Below are positions 14,601 through 22,682 of a DNA stretch of 27,361 bases, piece by piece; the first letter of the stretch is position 1; each line of letters starts with the position of its first letter. The notes under the pieces are model-generated. The model did no database searches. It saw only the letters and a program-made list of their open reading frames with translations, and was not told the origin of the DNA. Source of the stretch: a virus. Position numbers and translations under genes: made by a program. Where the stretch lies: positions 1 to 27,361 of the IMG/VR virus record IMGVR_UViG_3300031539_000254; one strand, given 5' to 3'.

Positions 14601-15384
14601 GGTTGTTGGGGTGGTTAGTCGGGGGAATGGGGAGGTTCTGGTGGGGCTCGAAAAGGCTACCAGAGTAGCCATAGTTGAAGAGATGTTGGTTGACAGGGGA
14701 AAGAGGAAAGGCAAAGGCTTTAGGGAAACCAGGATTGTGCCTAGCCTGGAAGAATCTCAGATTGTAATGCTTTGGAATAGCAGGGGTGCCGAGAAAAACT
14801 ATGAGGGCAGGAACAAACCTGCTTCTCTTAAGTGTGTTACCGATATCAAGGCAGTAAGAAAAACTCTGGCAGCAGTTGGTTTTGAAACCCTTAAGGCTGA
14901 AATCACTGCTTATTTTGACTACTGCTTTGCTGGAAAGCACCTGAGAGGCTCTATAAACTATGCCTATAGCTCTATTCAACGCTTCCTGAGTGTATTCCTG
15001 GATGAGGACTTTAAGGCTTGGTGGCACTTGAAGGATGAGGTTGAAGATCCCTACCCAGATCACACCCAATTTTTTGCTGATGAGTTTGCCATAGAGTTCC
15101 TGGCTGCTAAAGGCTTGGCCCTTCAGAAAGGGACAAAAGACTGGGACGTTTTCGTGACGGGGGCCAGACACCTTCTGGAACTGGAGGACTGCCCAGCAGT
15201 TCACAAAAGCTACGAAGACTTGGTTACTATGGTTCTAAGCTGCCTTCGCAAAACGATGTACGGAGACAGACTGGTTATTCCTAGCAGGTCACTTAACCCT
15301 AGCTTCTGGTCAGTTATCTTTCCACAGCATCTCAAAGAGGTTTTGGGTCTACCTCCAAGTACTTTTGATGAACTAGGTAGGTAA
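14536..15384 (+). CDS. Unknown protein before the helicase, possible helicase loader or initiator
   Basis: The 282-aa protein starts MILRVEMTPEVRQELEESGE. Its N-terminal 70 residues look like beta strands (RVVGVVSRG, EVLVGLEKA). The remainder is helical, with KAVRKTLAAVGFETLKAEIT and the aromatic FDYCF and AYSSIQRFL. I recognise no catalytic motif. It lies directly before the DnaB-like helicase (2-5 base gap), a place where phages often encode helicase loaders or origin-binding proteins. I chose ATG 14536 because AAAGGAG is 7 bases upstream. The role is inferred from position only. Confidence 0.6.
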   Translation: MILRVEMTPEVRQELEESGEVRVVGVVSRGNGEVLVGLEKATRVAIVEEMLVDRGKRKGKGFRETRIVPSLEESQIVMLWNSRGAEKNYEGRNKPASLKCVTDIKAVRKTLAAVGFETLKAEITAYFDYCFAGKHLRGSINYAYSSIQRFLSVFLDEDFKAWWHLKDEVEDPYPDHTQFFADEFAIEFLAAKGLALQKGTKDWDVFVTGARHLLELEDCPAVHKSYEDLVTMVLSCLRKTMYGDRLVIPSRSLNPSFWSVIFPQHLKEVLGLPPSTFDELGR

Positions 15385-15389
15385 TATTG

Positions 15390-16814
15390 ATGGGCAAGGC
15401 TGTTTTAACGGCTCATATGCAGGACAACTATATTTTTCTTGCTATAACGGATAAGGTTTTTCTGGGGGCTGTCAGGGCAGTACTCAAACCTGAGCTTCTT
15501 ACCAGTTCTATAGCAGCCGAGATTCTACAGATATGCTATGATTTTTTTGACAGGTTCGGGGAGGCCCCTGGTGACCATCTGCATGATGAAGTAGTCAGGA
15601 TTCTGCCCTTTAAGAAGGAGCCTGACAGGGAGCTATACCTAGACTATCTGACAAAGTTGCAGAGTGAGCGACCCCCACAGAGAAGTTACTGTATTGAGAC
15701 CATCTCCTCTTTTGTGAAAGAGAGAGAGGTAGGAGAGGCCCTCATTACTGCGGCGGGGCTTCTGCAAAAGGGGCAGGTAGCGGAGGTTCAGAATGTTCTT
15801 TTCAGGGCACTTAAAAGTGGGGTGGACCTTGAGAACACGGGGCTGCATTACCGCGAAAGCAAGGGGTATGCAGAAAGGGTAATAGAAGGGCCTGACGGGT
15901 TTTATCTGGACTACCTGTGTGGAATAGGAATACCTCCTTTGGGGTGGTTGAAGCTGAAGCGTGGGCAGTTTGTGACTACTTTGGGCTATTACAAATCAGG
16001 TAAGACTTGGTTCTTGATGCACCTGGCCCGTGAGGCTTTGCTGAGGGGTTTACGGGTCTTGCATGTTTCCCATGAGGTCAGTCTGGATGAAATGGAGCTT
16101 AGATATGATATGATGCTGGGAGCTTTTCATAATAAGGGCCCTGACCCATTTCCAGTACAGTATACCAGGTGGGAGGATTATAGGGTTCCTTCTACTGAGG
16201 TAAGACCGTCTGTCCTGAATATAGCTGCCGTGAAAGAGACCCGGCGTAGGATCTTCCGTTTTGGGGGGGATCTGATCATCAAAAAGTATCCAATGGGTTC
16301 TTGCACAATGGACGAATTGGAGCGGCTGGTCAATCATTTGGAACAGTTTGAAGGCTGGTCCCCCGATGTTGTTTTGAACGACTATGCAGACATCATGGCC
16401 CCCTCTCCTGGGTTTGAGAGGAAAGATACTCGACATGTGGTCAACGAGATTTATGTCAGGCATAAGCGGCTGGCAGATGAGCGTGGGATCCTGGTTGCTA
16501 CGGTGAGTCAGATCAACAGGGATGGTGCTATTGCTGAGTTTATTCACAGTAATCACATGTCTGAGGATATCAGGAAGGCAGGGAACGTCGATGTAGCTTT
16601 AGCTATCAACCAGACCGAGGCTATGAGAAAAGAGAATTGGGGCAGGTTTCATGTTCTGCTGAACAGGTCTGGGCCTATGGGTATTTATTGTTGCTATACT
16701 AGCTGTTTCGATACAGGCCAGTTTATTGTTGATACTTGGGAAGAAGAGAAAAAAGATGCACCCAGCAGCAAAGGCAAGCCAAACAGCAGGAAGGTTGGAC
16801 AGAGATCTGTCTGA
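15390..16814 (+). CDS. Replicative DNA helicase, DnaB-like
   Basis: This 474-aa protein has an N-terminal helical domain and a RecA-like ATPase domain with Walker A GYYKSGKT (199-206), Walker B VVLNDYADIM and the SQINRDG motif. The later DVALAINQTEAMR and NRSGPMG segments are placed as in the DnaB family. It should unwind DNA as a ring at the fork and work with the primase at 12093. AGGTAGG precedes ATG 15390, and a TTG sits directly before it. The gene overlaps the SNF2-like helicase by 59 bases. Confidence 0.88.
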   Translation: MGKAVLTAHMQDNYIFLAITDKVFLGAVRAVLKPELLTSSIAAEILQICYDFFDRFGEAPGDHLHDEVVRILPFKKEPDRELYLDYLTKLQSERPPQRSYCIETISSFVKEREVGEALITAAGLLQKGQVAEVQNVLFRALKSGVDLENTGLHYRESKGYAERVIEGPDGFYLDYLCGIGIPPLGWLKLKRGQFVTTLGYYKSGKTWFLMHLAREALLRGLRVLHVSHEVSLDEMELRYDMMLGAFHNKGPDPFPVQYTRWEDYRVPSTEVRPSVLNIAAVKETRRRIFRFGGDLIIKKYPMGSCTMDELERLVNHLEQFEGWSPDVVLNDYADIMAPSPGFERKDTRHVVNEIYVRHKRLADERGILVATVSQINRDGAIAEFIHSNHMSEDIRKAGNVDVALAINQTEAMRKENWGRFHVLLNRSGPMGIYCCYTSCFDTGQFIVDTWEEEKKDAPSSKGKPNSRKVGQRSV

Positions 16815-18300
16815 CAATATTCCTTCCTCTGATTATAAGCTGGTTCCATTAGCAGAGTGGGAGGCGATGTTTGCTGACGCTTCTCCCCACTTTGTTTCCA
16901 CACCCAATACACACCAGTATGCCTCCATTGCCTGGGCCCTGGACAAGGACAGGGTAGTCTTCTGGCATGATGTAGGCATAGGCAAGACTCTGACAGCCTT
17001 GTACACGGCCATTCTGTGGGGCTGCAAAAGAATCTTTGTGGTATGTCCTAACGGAGTAAGGTTTTCCTGGCAAGAGGAAGTGAAGAAGCACTGTAGCGGG
17101 TATGACGTTGTCGTTTTTGATGGACCTACAGAAAACAGGAGAGGTGTGCTTGAAGACTTGGTAGAGAGATTGTATAGAGAACCTGACTACCGTGTTATTA
17201 CTGCAATCAATTACGAAAGCCTTTCTTACCTGTTTGGGATCTCAAAAACTACAGTGATGGGTAAAACCATGCTGAAGTATAAAATCCCACCCGCCATTGG
17301 GGTCATGGGGTTTGACTGCCTTATCCTGGATGAGTTGCACCATCTACGAAGCCATCTGACAAACCAGACACTGATCTGTTGGGCTATGAGTGCTGCTGTG
17401 GACAAGGTTATTGGGCTTACTGGCACGCCAAGGGACCGGTCGGAAGAAGAGCTTTGGTCAGAGTTTTTTGCGGTAGACAGAGGCAAAAGTCTGGGTAACA
17501 ATTACTACAGATTTATGAATACCCATTTCAAAAAGAGTAGGTTCAAATATTATCCTAAGCCAGGAACAACAGAAAGGATTTTGTCCCTTGTTGAGCCTGT
17601 GACAATGAGGTATGACAGAGCAGAGTGCCAGGACCTGCCGTTGATTCTCACCAAAGAAATTATGTGTCCTATGACTGCGGAGCAGAGCAAGGAACTGATA
17701 AAGCTTACTAGCTCAGCCAGAACAATAGGAGAAATGCGGGGTCAGGGTCCTAAGCTGCTGATGGCATGCGGGGGGATTTGTGCTTCTCTGTCGGACGAGG
17801 ATAATATTGTCTTCCTGAAAAATGCTGCTGGGGGGTATCCTTCCTACAAGCTCGATGCCCTTGTAGAAATAGTAGATGAGCTAGCCGGTAAAATCCTTGT
17901 TTTCCATCAGTTTGTGGCAGAGGGGCGGCTTATCGGAAGAATTTTGGAGACACTGGGGTATCCTGTAGTGGAGTTGAGAGGTGAGACCAGGAAGAAACAG
18001 GAAGCCCTGGACAGATTTGTAGAGGATCCTGATGTGAGATGCCTGGTTGCTCACCCCCGGTGTGCCAGCGAAGGTATCAACATTCAGCATGTGACCAACA
18101 ACATCGTTTGGTACAGTCGGGACTGGTCTGCCATAGTACAAAGTCAAGGCGTAGGCAGAATATGGAGAACTGGACAAGAGCGGGAGTGCTTGGTCCTGGA
18201 TCTGATTGTCAAGGACTCTCCTGACGAAGCTGCCTACCGAGCCATACAAAACAAGGCTGACGCTAACCAAGCGATTTTGGATTGGATGACAAATGCTTGA
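16756..18300 (+). CDS. SNF2-like superfamily 2 helicase / ATPase
   Basis: The 514-aa protein carries the full SF2 motif set: DVGIGKT (motif I, residues 72-78), ILDELHH (motif II, DELH), GLTGTP (motif III), ASEGINIQH (motif V) and QSQGVGRIWRTGQ (motif VI). The latter is characteristic of the SNF2/RapA group. Phage members such as T4 UvsW reorganise recombination intermediates and stalled forks. Placement between the replicative helicase and the Rad50/Mre11-like genes fits that role. I chose ATG 16756, where GGAAGAAGAG precedes it; an upstream in-frame TTG at 16726 is possible. The 3' end overlaps the next gene by 8 bases. Confidence 0.88.
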   Translation: MHPAAKASQTAGRLDRDLSDNIPSSDYKLVPLAEWEAMFADASPHFVSTPNTHQYASIAWALDKDRVVFWHDVGIGKTLTALYTAILWGCKRIFVVCPNGVRFSWQEEVKKHCSGYDVVVFDGPTENRRGVLEDLVERLYREPDYRVITAINYESLSYLFGISKTTVMGKTMLKYKIPPAIGVMGFDCLILDELHHLRSHLTNQTLICWAMSAAVDKVIGLTGTPRDRSEEELWSEFFAVDRGKSLGNNYYRFMNTHFKKSRFKYYPKPGTTERILSLVEPVTMRYDRAECQDLPLILTKEIMCPMTAEQSKELIKLTSSARTIGEMRGQGPKLLMACGGICASLSDEDNIVFLKNAAGGYPSYKLDALVEIVDELAGKILVFHQFVAEGRLIGRILETLGYPVVELRGETRKKQEALDRFVEDPDVRCLVAHPRCASEGINIQHVTNNIVWYSRDWSAIVQSQGVGRIWRTGQERECLVLDLIVKDSPDEAAYRAIQNKADANQAILDWMTNA

Positions 18301-19456
18301 GAGTGTGACCTTAAGAGATTTCCAGAGCCACAAGCTTTCTGAGCTTGTGTTTTCCAGTGGTCTGAACGTGATTGTTGGGGCCAGCGATAAAGGCAAGACT
18401 TCTATCATAAGGGCTTTGGAGTGGGTCAGGCTAAACAGGCCACTAGGTGACAGCTTTGTACGTAGAAGCTTACAGGGTAGACCAGCGTCCAGTGCCCATG
18501 TAACTGTAGTGATGGACGGGCATACTATAGAAAGGGTGAGAGGCAAGTCTGGCCCAGATTATAGATTTGATGGGGTGGCTTACAATGTCGTAAACAGGGG
18601 CATACCAGAACCTGTAGTTGCCTTGCTATGGCAAGATATCAATGTACAGAGACAGCTAGACAGTCATTTCTTTGTGATGGACCCTTCATCTCAGTCGGCC
18701 AGGATGGTAAATGAGGCCACAGGTCTGCTTGCAGTGGACAAGATACTCAAGGTCATAGGGGCCAGGGCAAGAGAAGTTGCGGCTAGAGCTAAGTTTGTAC
18801 GTGAGCAGGTGGGTAAGGCAGAGGAGGCCATAGCGGATCCCAGGTGGGCCTTGCTGGATGATTACAAAACCACTCTTACTGAGCTAGAAAGCATAGTGAC
18901 AGAGGGGACGAGACTGGTTGAGCGTAAAGCTTGTTTGGAAACTGTAATTGCATTGATTAATACCCATCAACAGGCATTTGATAGTCAACCTGCTGTGAAG
19001 GAACAGACAGTAGCCTCTGCCGAAGAGATAGTAGAAAGTTTACGCGATTTGGGTCTTGTTTCTGTGGCTAAGTGGGACGAAGCTAGTAGAATCCTTGCTT
19101 GTATAGAGCAGGCAGAAGCTGTAGTGGGTATAGTTGAGCAGCCTGTCATTGATGCAGACGAGATGAACAGGCTTTATCAAGAGATTGTGGGGTGGAGGGA
19201 TGATGAAAAAGAGTTGGCTAGGACAAGGACAGCTTTAATCAACTGTTCTGATTGGGCAGCTAGCTCAGAGATCAAAGCCAGTGAGGCCAGGGAAGCCTAC
19301 AACACCCTTTGGGATAGGCTCGTTGGAGAGCTATCAGAGCTTATTGTCAGTGAGGGAATCTGTCCTGTGTGTAACACAAAGCTTGCTACTGAAGAAAGTC
19401 TTGAGCAGGCTATTGTGAACATGTGTGACCTGCTTTTGGAGACAGGAGATGCTTAA
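18293..19456 (+). CDS. Rad50/SbcC-like ATPase, N-terminal half with zinc hook
   Basis: The 387-aa protein begins MLESVTLRDFQSHKLSEL, the typical Rad50/SbcC/gp46 start. Walker A is GASDKGKTS and a Q-loop-like QDINVQRQ follows. Helical coiled-coil sequence fills the middle, and a zinc-hook CPVC lies near residue 357. It ends about 30 residues after the hook and lacks the signature, Walker B and H-loop. Those occur in the separate gene at 20876, with the Mre11-like nuclease between. The two halves should assemble into one ABC ATPase that tethers DNA ends. The start overlaps the SNF2 stop and the stop overlaps the next gene. Phage gp46-type proteins are usually a single chain. Confidence 0.88.
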   Translation: MLESVTLRDFQSHKLSELVFSSGLNVIVGASDKGKTSIIRALEWVRLNRPLGDSFVRRSLQGRPASSAHVTVVMDGHTIERVRGKSGPDYRFDGVAYNVVNRGIPEPVVALLWQDINVQRQLDSHFFVMDPSSQSARMVNEATGLLAVDKILKVIGARAREVAARAKFVREQVGKAEEAIADPRWALLDDYKTTLTELESIVTEGTRLVERKACLETVIALINTHQQAFDSQPAVKEQTVASAEEIVESLRDLGLVSVAKWDEASRILACIEQAEAVVGIVEQPVIDADEMNRLYQEIVGWRDDEKELARTRTALINCSDWAASSEIKASEAREAYNTLWDRLVGELSELIVSEGICPVCNTKLATEESLEQAIVNMCDLLLETGDA

Positions 19457-19709
19457 GCGAGTTTTGATTTGGGTTTTGTGGTTAGCAGTAATACCTCTTA
19501 TATTTTTTCTTATTTTGCTTGGTTTTAGCTTTGGTTTGAGTTCTGTTATTGACAAAGCAGCCATTGACGGAGCAGCAAAACAAGAGCATGGCCGACAGGG
19601 CTCTATCTACAAAACAACTCACGCTGCTAGGCAGACTGAGGCATATGAAAGAATAGCGGCTGCTTTGGAACGGCTTGCAGATCAGGCAGAAAAGGAGGAC
19701 AAAAAATGA
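19449..19709 (+). CDS. Small membrane-anchored protein with charged tail (86 aa)
   Basis: The product starts MLKRVLIWVLWLAVIPLIFF and continues hydrophobic to about residue 32, a single membrane anchor. It ends in a charged, probably coiled-coil tail (YERIAAALERLADQAEKEDKK). GGAG lies 7 bases before ATG 19449. It overlaps the Rad50 N-half by 8 bases and the nuclease start by 4. A membrane gene inside this repair cluster is unexpected. It might anchor the repair complex, but it could be unrelated. No family is recognised. Confidence 0.6.
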   Translation: MLKRVLIWVLWLAVIPLIFFLILLGFSFGLSSVIDKAAIDGAAKQEHGRQGSIYKTTHAARQTEAYERIAAALERLADQAEKEDKK

Positions 19710-20629
19710 AGCTTCTTCTTATGTCAGACTTGCACATACGGCAAACAAACCCCAGATGCAGGAAAGACAATTTTTGGCAGACCCAGCTAAGCAAATTCTC
19801 TCAGGCAGTAGACATAGCTGTTAAGGAGGGTTGCTCTTTCATTCTACAGGCAGGGGATTTCTTCGACAACCCAAGACAGCCTCTGAGCGTTCTTTTCCAC
19901 TATATTCCTTTATTGAAAAAGGTTCCAGTGCTTACTGTTTATGGACAGCACGATCTTTACATGAGATCTTATGAGGCTGTAGACAAGACAGCTATGGCTC
20001 TGCTGGACCAAGCGGGGATAATCAGGTGCCTGGGGGAGGATCCTTTTCTGGTCGATGACGTAGCCTTTTATGGTGGCTCTTACGGAAGGCCGGTGCCGTC
20101 CCCTTACACCACAGAGGAAAGAAATATTCTAGTTCTGCATGCTCCTGTAGGAACAAAGCAATTATTCCCTGACCACAAACTGGTTTCTCCTGAAGAAGCC
20201 GCTTACGATTACCTGGGCTATGATCTCATCTTGTGCGGTGACTACCACTACCCATTTCAGGTGTTTACAGGAGATCCAGGGACCTGGGTAGTTAACATGG
20301 GGGCCCTTGTTCGTCTGACCATATCTGCAATTGACAGGGCTTTAATGCCTTCTGTTGGGGTATATGATACCAGGATAGACTATGAACACGGGATAACGGT
20401 GCATAAACTGGACGTTGTCCCTTCTGAGGTGGTGTTTGATTTGTCTACTCTTGAAGATGAAGACAAAACTACAGTAGAAATGTTTGGGCTTTTTGATGCT
20501 CTTAAGAGAGATGGCAGGGTAGGAGTGGACTTTGTCCAAAATCTAAGGTTGGCTATGGACAAAAGCACCTTGTGCCCCGACGCAAGGAAAGAGCTTGAAT
20601 CTGTTATAGAGGAGACTAAAGATGAGTAA
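19706..20629 (+). CDS. SbcD/Mre11-like nuclease (T4 gp47-like)
   Basis: The 307-aa calcineurin-type phosphoesterase has MSDLHIR (metal ligands Asp and His), AGDFFDN, YGQHD (in place of the common GNHD), LHAP and CGDYHYPF (in place of GHxH). These are the five metal-binding motifs of the Mre11/SbcD family. The enzyme processes double-strand break ends with its Rad50 partner, here encoded on both sides. AAGGAGG precedes the ATG. The C-terminal part is the usual poorly conserved region that contacts Rad50. It overlaps the coiled-coil gene by 8 bases. Confidence 0.9.
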   Translation: MKLLLMSDLHIRQTNPRCRKDNFWQTQLSKFSQAVDIAVKEGCSFILQAGDFFDNPRQPLSVLFHYIPLLKKVPVLTVYGQHDLYMRSYEAVDKTAMALLDQAGIIRCLGEDPFLVDDVAFYGGSYGRPVPSPYTTEERNILVLHAPVGTKQLFPDHKLVSPEEAAYDYLGYDLILCGDYHYPFQVFTGDPGTWVVNMGALVRLTISAIDRALMPSVGVYDTRIDYEHGITVHKLDVVPSEVVFDLSTLEDEDKTTVEMFGLFDALKRDGRVGVDFVQNLRLAMDKSTLCPDARKELESVIEETKDE

Positions 20630-20879
20630 TATAATGAGCAGGGCTACAGACTTGGTAGCCCGCTTGCATAAGGCCAGGGTGGACAGAGCCAAGGCAGAGG
20701 CCAGTATGGAAGCTGCCATGAAACGGTTGAAAGACGAGTTTGACCTAGACACAGTCGCTGCTGCCAGGGAACGACTGAAAGAGCTAGAAGAAGATATTGC
20801 TGGCAATAAACAGCAAGAGGGTGTCCTTGATACTAAGCTAGACAGGATAGAAAAAGAGGCTTTTGGAGACAGCAGGTGA
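20622..20879 (+). CDS. Coiled-coil protein between the Mre11 and Rad50 C-half genes (85 aa)
   Basis: The product starts MSNIMSRATDLVARLHKARV and is almost wholly helical with heptad-like spacing and high charge (AAARERLKELEEDIAGNKQQ). It might pair with the coiled coils of the two Rad50 halves, replacing part of the missing arm, since all three genes overlap their neighbours. GGAG lies 7 bases before the ATG. No catalytic motif is present; the role is inferred from position and shape. Confidence 0.65.
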   Translation: MSNIMSRATDLVARLHKARVDRAKAEASMEAAMKRLKDEFDLDTVAAARERLKELEEDIAGNKQQEGVLDTKLDRIEKEAFGDSR

Positions 20880-21502
20880 TCTCTCTGGCTGAAAGACAAA
20901 GATTCTTTACCCAGCAGGAAACTATCCTGGATGGGCACAGAAAGGCTTTGAAAGTCCACAGGACGGAACTGGCTGACCTGGAAACCAGGGCTACCTACTT
21001 GGAAGAGGGCAGGAGCCTGGTTAATGACGTAGCTATCGTGACCCAAAGAGAAATAAGTAGCTACATTAGCGACGTGGTTACTCTGGCTCTTGCCAGCATT
21101 TATGGTGACGAGTACTCCTTTGTGGCAGAGTATGAGATCAAGCGGGACATCCCACAATTGGTCTGTACTGTCAGGAAGGGAGACTTGATTCTAGATCCCA
21201 GAGGAGAAGAGGTGGGTGGCGGGGTATTGGATGTATGTGCCTTGGGGCTGAGGCTGGTGCTTTGGTCCCTTTCCAGGTCCAGGGTCCCCTCCCTGCTGCT
21301 GCTGGACGAGCCTTTCAGGTTTGTAAGGAGCCCAGGGCAGGACCTTATGCCAAAGGCGGCAGAGGTCTTGAAAGAACTGAGCAGGATGATGAGTGTGCAG
21401 ATTATTGTGGCTACCCACAGTCCTGAATTGGCAGAGGCAGCAGACTCGGTCTTCGTGGTGACCCAGGCAGACGGGGTATCCTCTGTGGAAAAAAGGCAGT
21501 AG
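20876..21502 (+). CDS. Rad50/SbcC-like ATPase, C-terminal half
   Basis: The 208-aa protein begins with a helical coiled-coil region (residues 1-65). It then has a signature-like VGGGVLDVCAL (the usual LSGGE is degenerate), Walker B and D-loop SLLLLDEPFRF, and the H-loop VATHSPEL. These are exactly the elements missing from the N-terminal half at 18293. Together they can form a full ABC ATPase head at the base of a short coil. The start is GTG, overlapping the stop of the gene before, with GGAG 7 bases upstream. The replication block ends here; the next element is a promoter-led RNA region. Confidence 0.88.
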   Translation: MISLAERQRFFTQQETILDGHRKALKVHRTELADLETRATYLEEGRSLVNDVAIVTQREISSYISDVVTLALASIYGDEYSFVAEYEIKRDIPQLVCTVRKGDLILDPRGEEVGGGVLDVCALGLRLVLWSLSRSRVPSLLLLDEPFRFVRSPGQDLMPKAAEVLKELSRMMSVQIIVATHSPELAEAADSVFVVTQADGVSSVEKRQ

Positions 21503-21513
21503 TTTGGTCTGTC

Positions 21514-21526
21514 TTGGGGTATACTG
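21514..21526 (+). promoter_or_regulatory. Promoter -10 region, TTGGGGTATACTG class, before the structured RNA
   Basis: The exact 13-base string occurs 12 bases after the Rad50 C-half stop codon, with TATACT at 21520-21525. No good -35 is present at 16-18 bases, so the GGGG extension may make up for it. It should transcribe the structured RNA and tRNA-Met. Confidence 0.65.
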
Positions 21527-21531
21527 TAATG

Positions 21532-21825
21532 GATGGATGCTCTTTACCAACCCACCTCCCGAAGCGGACGGCTTAGCGATAAAGCCCAGGACACCTACCT
21601 ATAACTAAGTCGCGGGTTTGCTGCCAACTCACTTGCTCGGACAAGAACCTGCCTGATTGGTTTCTGGGCGGTCATAGACAAAGCTGGGCTTCCCCGCTTC
21701 GGGTAATTTTACATGGCTGTTTGGGTTTGAAGTGCTGACTACAGATCCAACGAGGTGAGAGTTGCTCGCCCCTTCTCCACCTAACAGCCATCTAGAGCCC
21801 AGGAACGGTCCCCTCCTGGGCTCTA
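21532..21825 (+). ncRNA. Structured non-coding RNA of unknown family
   Basis: About 300 bases lack a convincing gene but contain strong pairing. CCCGAAGCGG (21558-21567) pairs 10/10 with 21694-21703. AAGCCCAG (21582-21589) pairs 8/8 with 21684-21691, nested inside the first helix. ATGGCTGTT (21713-21721) pairs 9/9 with 21783-21791. AGGTG-A-GAG (21753-21761) pairs with 21775-21782, stacking on that helix. A 12-bp hairpin at 21793-21825 closes the region. A promoter lies directly upstream and tRNA-Met directly downstream. I tested mentally for tmRNA, RNase P, 6S, SRP and group I intron signatures and found no match. Exact ends are uncertain. Confidence 0.6.
21793..21825 (+). terminator. Strong hairpin, possible terminator or processing signal
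   Basis: TAGAGCCCAGGA (21793-21804) pairs 12/12 with 21814-21825 around a 9-base loop. No T run follows (CTATA), and tRNA-Met begins 5 bases later. It is therefore more likely the end or a cleavage site of the structured RNA than a full terminator. Confidence 0.55.
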
Positions 21826-21829
21826 CTAT

Positions 21830-21904
21830 AACGGGGTAGAGGAATGGTACCTCAGCGGGTTCATGTCCCGTATGTTGCAGGTTCGAGTCCTGCCCCCGTT
21901 ACCA
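21830..21904 (+). tRNA. tRNA with CAT anticodon (Met or Ile2 type)
   Basis: This is a full 75-nt cloverleaf. Acceptor AACGGGG pairs with CCCCGTT, the D arm is GAGG/CCTC, the anticodon stem GCGGG/CCCGT has loop TTCATGT, and the T arm is GCAGG/CCTGC with TTCGAGT. The discriminator is A and CCA is encoded. The anticodon is CAT, but G at position 37 and T at 38 are unusual for Met tRNAs. Whether it reads Met or, after lysidine modification, Ile cannot be decided here. Confidence 0.9.
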
Positions 21905-21922
21905 TACTTTGGAGAAAATACT

Positions 21923-22372
21923 GTGTTGTATCAAGTAGTAGGTGCTACAGGAGCAGAGCTTGCCAAGGAGGCAATGTGGCTGGCTTGGAAAGCTTGTGGT
22001 GGCCCTAAAGGAATGGGTGTATTTCAGGACAGACCTCTTGCTACTAAAGTAGAGGTTGTTGCGGCTGCTGCCGGGGCATATGATTATGGGGGTTCTGTTC
22101 ACAAGCAATCAGGGCCGGGAACATTGGACGGGGATTACGTCTTTGGCCGAATGATGAAGCTCCGCATGCAGTTTGCTGGTAATGAAATCACTCTAACAGA
22201 CGGTCCTCTCTCTCCAGGCTACCATGATTGGGATCGTTTGTACCCCTCCTATGAGGCCCTGTTGATAGCGGCTGCTGAAAGCCTGGGTGTTGACCTGCTA
22301 AGAGATAATGGGCTTGTAGCCCAATTCAGCTTGGCTAAAGATAAACCCGCCCCATCTAAGGAGATCGAGTAA
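21923..22372 (+). CDS. Phage protein of unknown function (149 aa)
   Basis: The product starts MLYQVVGATGAELAKEAMWLAWKAC (shown in part). Its first half has the recurring phage-type pattern of a helix with WLAWKACGG, then FQDRP and a strand-rich middle (DGDYVFGRMMKLRM). It ends in a polar lysine-rich tail. I chose GTG 21923 because GGAG lies 8 bases upstream and the tRNA ends at 21904; a TTG follows at 21926. The stop overlaps the next gene's ATG. I recognise a familiar hypothetical family but know no function. Confidence 0.72.
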   Translation: MLYQVVGATGAELAKEAMWLAWKACGGPKGMGVFQDRPLATKVEVVAAAAGAYDYGGSVHKQSGPGTLDGDYVFGRMMKLRMQFAGNEITLTDGPLSPGYHDWDRLYPSYEALLIAAAESLGVDLLRDNGLVAQFSLAKDKPAPSKEIE

Positions 22373-22671
22373 TGTCAGGTTCGCAGGCTGTAAAGGTTTT
22401 TGTTCTTGTCGTTGCCTTCCTTGCGATGATATCAGTCTGCTGGTTTGCAGACTATACCTTTTATCCCAGTGTCCAGAGAGAGGCTGCTCTGGATCAATTT
22501 GATGCAAAAAAAGCAGATTCTGCCTTTGTAGTTATGAGAGCTACCCAGTCTTCAAAAAACGTGGTCAAGTCTATGCCTGTTGTAGTTACCTTTGTGTTGG
22601 GGATCGCCCTGTTTTGGAAGGAGGTTAAAAGGGGCGTGCTTTACTTGTTCCAAAAACCCTCTTGTAGATAG
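22372..22671 (+). CDS. Two-pass membrane protein (99 aa)
   Basis: The product begins MSGSQAVKVFVLVVAFLAMI, with a first hydrophobic segment at about residues 7-28 and a second (PVVVTFVLGIALFW) at about 69-83. Between them is a polar region of about 40 residues with many charges, and the C-terminus is basic. AAGGAG precedes the ATG, which overlaps the upstream stop. It lies directly before the SPFH-like lipoprotein (11-base gap), so the two may act together at the membrane. No family is recognised. Confidence 0.7.
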   Translation: MSGSQAVKVFVLVVAFLAMISVCWFADYTFYPSVQREAALDQFDAKKADSAFVVMRATQSSKNVVKSMPVVVTFVLGIALFWKEVKRGVLYLFQKPSCR

Positions 22672-22682
22672 GAAACCTTGCT

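Noticed and set aside
21532-21825. Group I intron, tmRNA, RNase P RNA, 6S or SRP RNA
   Set aside because: GACTACAG at about 21738 resembles a group I P7 strand, but the partner strand and exon context are missing. No tmRNA tag frame, tRNA-like end, RNase P core or SRP loop was found.
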